DNA of 64,000 nt from Halodesulfovibrio sp. (GTDB lineage Bacteria; Desulfobacterota; Desulfovibrionia; Desulfovibrionales; Desulfovibrionaceae): the NCBI RefSeq assembly GCF_025210605.1, contig NZ_JAOARI010000002.1:62001-126000 (forward strand), given 5' to 3'. The notes beneath the pieces were generated by a model. The model worked only from the letters and a program-made list of their open reading frames with translations, did no database searches and was not told the DNA's origin. The position numbers were made by a program, and so were the translations under genes. Of this stretch, positions 61,313 to 64,000 are shown piece by piece (within the stretch, counting starts at the first letter, position 1; each line of letters opens with the position of its first letter).

Positions 61313-63181
61313 ATGGCGCAGCTACTGCAAGCACCCACTGCATCCTATACTTCTTCCCCGCTACCGGACGCCGTATCCACATTGTTGCGGCAACTCAGCG
61401 ATACGTGTTCGTCAGATCAAAGTCTTGATCTTGACTATGTACGGGGATTTTTGTCTTCTGCTCTTGGGTGGCCCCGCAAAGATGTGTTGCACTATTTACA
61501 GGCGCAACTTCTTGAAACAGACAACCTTACCACCATTTCGCGTCAACTTCAGCTACAGACAGCGGGTAAACTCCATTCATTCCCTCTGCATTTTATAGAT
61601 ATGCATCAGCAGCAGGTAACTGTTTTAGTGCACCCACGCCCGTTACGTTTTGCCGATGGCACCAAAAGGATAAGCAGTACCCTTTCTCTTGAATCGAATT
61701 TTCCGGCACAAGAGCGCTGCAATCGCCAACATTTAAACCTGTTGGCTATTCTGGATAAGCTTCCTGAATTTGTCGCGTTGGTTACGCCACAGTTTACACT
61801 ACGATACATCAACAAGCCCTTTCGTGAGCAAGTACAGCTTACAGAAGGAGATTGTTGCTACGGAGCATTTACGGGGCATACAAAGTCATCCGCAGAGCCA
61901 ACCCATCCGTACCTGCCACCTTTTGATGTCTTTGAAACAGGTTCACCTTCATTCTCTGCGTGGAAAAGTCCCCGATCAGGTCGTTCATACCGCTTTTTAA
62001 GCTACCCTTTCACGGACTCTGACGGTGCTCAGCTTATCTTGCTTATGGGACTTGATATCACGCAGTTAACCCGTTTTCAGGAAAAACTTGCCATTACAGA
62101 GCGGCAATACCATCTCATTACAAACAACCTGTCACTTGCCATTGCTGTAATAGATAAACAACGCAACATTACGGCAGCAAACCGGCAGTTCCGCAACTGG
62201 TTTGCTATTAATACAGAATCATACCCTGTCAGCTGCCCTGCGGCACTTACAGAGGAAGATGAAAGCGGAGAATGTATTCTTGATAAGACTACAAGTCTCA
62301 CCATTCAAGACGGCAAAGAACATGAATGCGAATTTTCTACTGTCCGTAACGGAGCGCACATAACATTCAGAATTACGGCATGCCCACTGCACCGGACAAA
62401 ACTTTTTTCCTCAGCAATTATTCTTCTGGAAGATATTACCGAAAAGAAAAAGATTGCTCAGCGAACCCAGCAAATGCGTAAGCTGGAAGCCATGAGTACT
62501 CTAGCAGCAGGCATTGCGCATGAAATTAACCAGCCACTTTCAGCGTTGCGCCTGTATGCAAGCGGACTTGATCTCATGGTGGAACAACGCGGTTCTGTTC
62601 CTGTGGATATCCTACAAGAACGTCTTGAATGGATTTTGCGGGAAACGGGCACAATTGAAGATATCATCACGCATATGCGTTCGCTTGTTCGCCATCAAGG
62701 CTCTTTTCCTTTGCAACGCTCCGATCTCAATCACGCGGTATCGCAAGCCCTGAACCTGCTGCAAAGTAAGCTTGATACCCGCGCTGTTCGCATCGAAACA
62801 CAATTGCAACCGGATCTGTCTCCCGTGCTGGCGCTGCCGATTCAACTGGAACAAATTGTGATTAATATTGTAATGAATGCGGCACATGCCCTTGAAAGTA
62901 TAGAAGAGGAACGACGTATTATCATTACGACCTACGACTCTGAAGATGGGTATGTCCGTCTCAGCATCGAAGATAACGGTCCGGGGTTACAGGGGCTTGG
63001 AGAAAAAATTTTCGACCCGTTTTTTACTACCAAAGAATCCGGAAAAAACATGGGGCTTGGACTTGCACTGGTTCACACCTTTGTTACCAGTTGGGAGGGA
63101 ACAATTACAGCCACCTCCCCTCTCTGCGAAAACAAAGGAACAGTAATAAAAATTTCACTTCCGCAAGCTCCGGCTATTTAA
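61313..63181 (+). CDS. PAS-containing sensor histidine kinase (NtrB-like)
   Basis: A 622-residue kinase without membrane segments. Two PAS-like regions (~145-260 LLAILDKLPEFVALVTPQFTL; ~268-380 ITNNLSLAIAVIDKQRNITAANRQF) are followed by HisKA with GIAHEINQPLSALRLYASGL and HATPase_c with NIVMNAAHALE, IEDNGPGL and GLGLALVHTFV. The HEINQPL type is usual for kinases that pair with sigma-54-dependent regulators, which is what the next gene encodes. Confidence 0.9.
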   Translation: MAQLLQAPTASYTSSPLPDAVSTLLRQLSDTCSSDQSLDLDYVRGFLSSALGWPRKDVLHYLQAQLLETDNLTTISRQLQLQTAGKLHSFPLHFIDMHQQQVTVLVHPRPLRFADGTKRISSTLSLESNFPAQERCNRQHLNLLAILDKLPEFVALVTPQFTLRYINKPFREQVQLTEGDCCYGAFTGHTKSSAEPTHPYLPPFDVFETGSPSFSAWKSPRSGRSYRFLSYPFTDSDGAQLILLMGLDITQLTRFQEKLAITERQYHLITNNLSLAIAVIDKQRNITAANRQFRNWFAINTESYPVSCPAALTEEDESGECILDKTTSLTIQDGKEHECEFSTVRNGAHITFRITACPLHRTKLFSSAIILLEDITEKKKIAQRTQQMRKLEAMSTLAAGIAHEINQPLSALRLYASGLDLMVEQRGSVPVDILQERLEWILRETGTIEDIITHMRSLVRHQGSFPLQRSDLNHAVSQALNLLQSKLDTRAVRIETQLQPDLSPVLALPIQLEQIVINIVMNAAHALESIEEERRIIITTYDSEDGYVRLSIEDNGPGLQGLGEKIFDPFFTTKESGKNMGLGLALVHTFVTSWEGTITATSPLCENKGTVIKISLPQAPAI

Positions 63182-63190
63182 GAGATCTGT

Positions 63191-64000
63191 ATGCGAATAC
63201 TCATTGTTGATGACAACCCCACCAGTTTGCAAAGCTTAAGTGTTGTTCTAACAGACTTAGGACATCAGCCTACGACATTCAGCGACCCTGTTGCTGCACT
63301 CGATCACGCAAAAGAAAATTACTATCCACTTATTATTACAGACATTAAAATGCCTGCACTGGACGGTCTGTCACTGCTTGCCAAACTTAAAGCATGCGAT
63401 ATGTGCCGCCAGAGTGATGTCATCATCATCACTGGTCACGGTGACATGGATACTGCAATCACAGCATTGCGAAACGGCGCATACGATTACCTGAACAAGC
63501 CTATCAACGCTCGAGAACTTGCAGCAGCAGTTGAGCGTAGTTCCGAACACCAGACGTTGCTGTTTGAAAATAATGACCTGAAGCAAAATATGGAGCAGCG
63601 TGTTGCGGAAGCGAAAGAGTCCTTGCAGGACGATTTAGAAAAAATGCGTTCGCAACTTCGAAAAGTTTCCGGCATTGGGCAAATTATTTCCGGTTCGCCC
63701 CGTATGCAGACAATTATCCGTGACGCCACCATTTTTCATCATTCTCCAGATGTACCTGTCCTTATTGAAGGTGAAACCGGCACCGGTAAAGAAGTTATCG
63801 CACGGTTGGTGCATCACGGTGACACTCATTGTGACACTCCGTTTGTTGCCCTTAACTGTTCAGCTATTGCAGAATCATTATTCGAAAGTGAACTCTTCGG
63901 CTATGAGGCAGGAGCTTATACAGGTTCTCGCGCTGGTGGCTCTGCCGGAAAACTGGAACTGGCAGGAAACGGGACTCTTTTTTTAGATGAGATTGCAGAA
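63191..64000 (+). CDS. NtrC-family sigma-54 response regulator (partial)
   Basis: Starts at the ATG 63191 and runs off the window end at 64000, so only the first 270 residues are present. Receiver domain with acceptor Asp in [15 protein letters not shown] and KP at ~102, a coiled linker (~110-160), then a AAA+ domain with Walker A GETGTGKE and the sigma-54 contact loop GAYTGS (normally GAFTGA). Nine bases after the kinase gene, so they form a two-component pair. No DNA-binding domain is visible in this part. Confidence 0.93.
   Translation, partial: MRILIVDDNPTSLQSLSVVLTDLGHQPTTFSDPVAALDHAKENYYPLIITDIKMPALDGLSLLAKLKACDMCRQSDVIIITGHGDMDTAITALRNGAYDYLNKPINARELAAAVERSSEHQTLLFENNDLKQNMEQRVAEAKESLQDDLEKMRSQLRKVSGIGQIISGSPRMQTIIRDATIFHHSPDVPVLIEGETGTGKEVIARLVHHGDTHCDTPFVALNCSAIAESLFESELFGYEAGAYTGSRAGGSAGKLELAGNGTLFLDEIAE

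Noticed and set aside
1..64000. CRISPR array
   Set aside because: No set of regularly spaced short repeats was seen anywhere in the window, and no cas-like proteins.

Overview
The window looks like chromosomal DNA of an anaerobic sulfate-reducing bacterium of the Desulfovibrionaceae, possibly Halodesulfovibrio-like. The genus is a guess; the family-level call is firmer. The evidence is a complete qrcABCD menaquinone:cytochrome c3 oxidoreductase operon, a periplasmic Tat-exported [NiFe] hydrogenase, a tungsten-type aldehyde:ferredoxin oxidoreductase with its own ferredoxin, and many multiheme CxxCH motifs.

Layout. 0-5.1 kb: surface polysaccharide genes (sulfotransferase, two glycosyltransferases, Wzm/Wzt-type ABC exporter). 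5.1-7.8 kb: a large secreted protein with seven InlB-like beta repeats and a calcium-binding thrombospondin-type tail, divergent from the next block. 8.0-22.2 kb: one long Tad (Flp) pilus operon, flp-cpaBCDEF-tadBCDEFG. A [NiFe] hydrogenase (small and large subunit) sits between tadG and the prepilin peptidase. The small subunit carries an inserted domain with five c-type heme motifs and has lost the usual distal-cluster ligands. Its C-terminal tail matches that of the InlB-repeat protein at the other end of the locus. 22.3-23.7 kb: rfbD and rfbC, the last steps of dTDP-rhamnose synthesis. 24-25 kb: an unidentified low-GC gene.

25.6-43.3 kb is a mobile region ending at an intact tRNA-Ser(UGA). 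A 94-bp imperfect direct repeat covering the tRNA 3' end and its terminator lies at the far end, and a third tRNA-Ser fragment lies at 36.3 kb. The two outlying fragments abut exactly when laid on the tRNA, which suggests nested elements. The outer part holds a RiPP (modified peptide) cluster of the CcpM type: a 46-residue Cys-rich precursor, a radical SAM/SPASM maturase, a partner protein, an acyl-carrier-like protein, an ABC exporter and a MacAB-like exporter. The inner part holds a frameshifted integrase, a RelE/Xre toxin-antitoxin pair, small unknown genes, an interrupted RepA-like ATPase and an Rhs tip fragment.

43.4-64 kb is core-like: a hybrid histidine kinase, qrcABCD, a nucleoside-recognition membrane protein with a perfect 34-bp palindrome over its start, RNase HI, AOR plus ferredoxin, hflKC, a CI-like S24 repressor, and three signalling genes, the last (an NtrC-type regulator) running off the window end.

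The strongest candidate for a new system is the Tad-pilus/heme-hydrogenase locus together with the divergent repeat protein that shares its C-terminal tail. All calls rest on reading the sequence and remembered family features; no searches were run.
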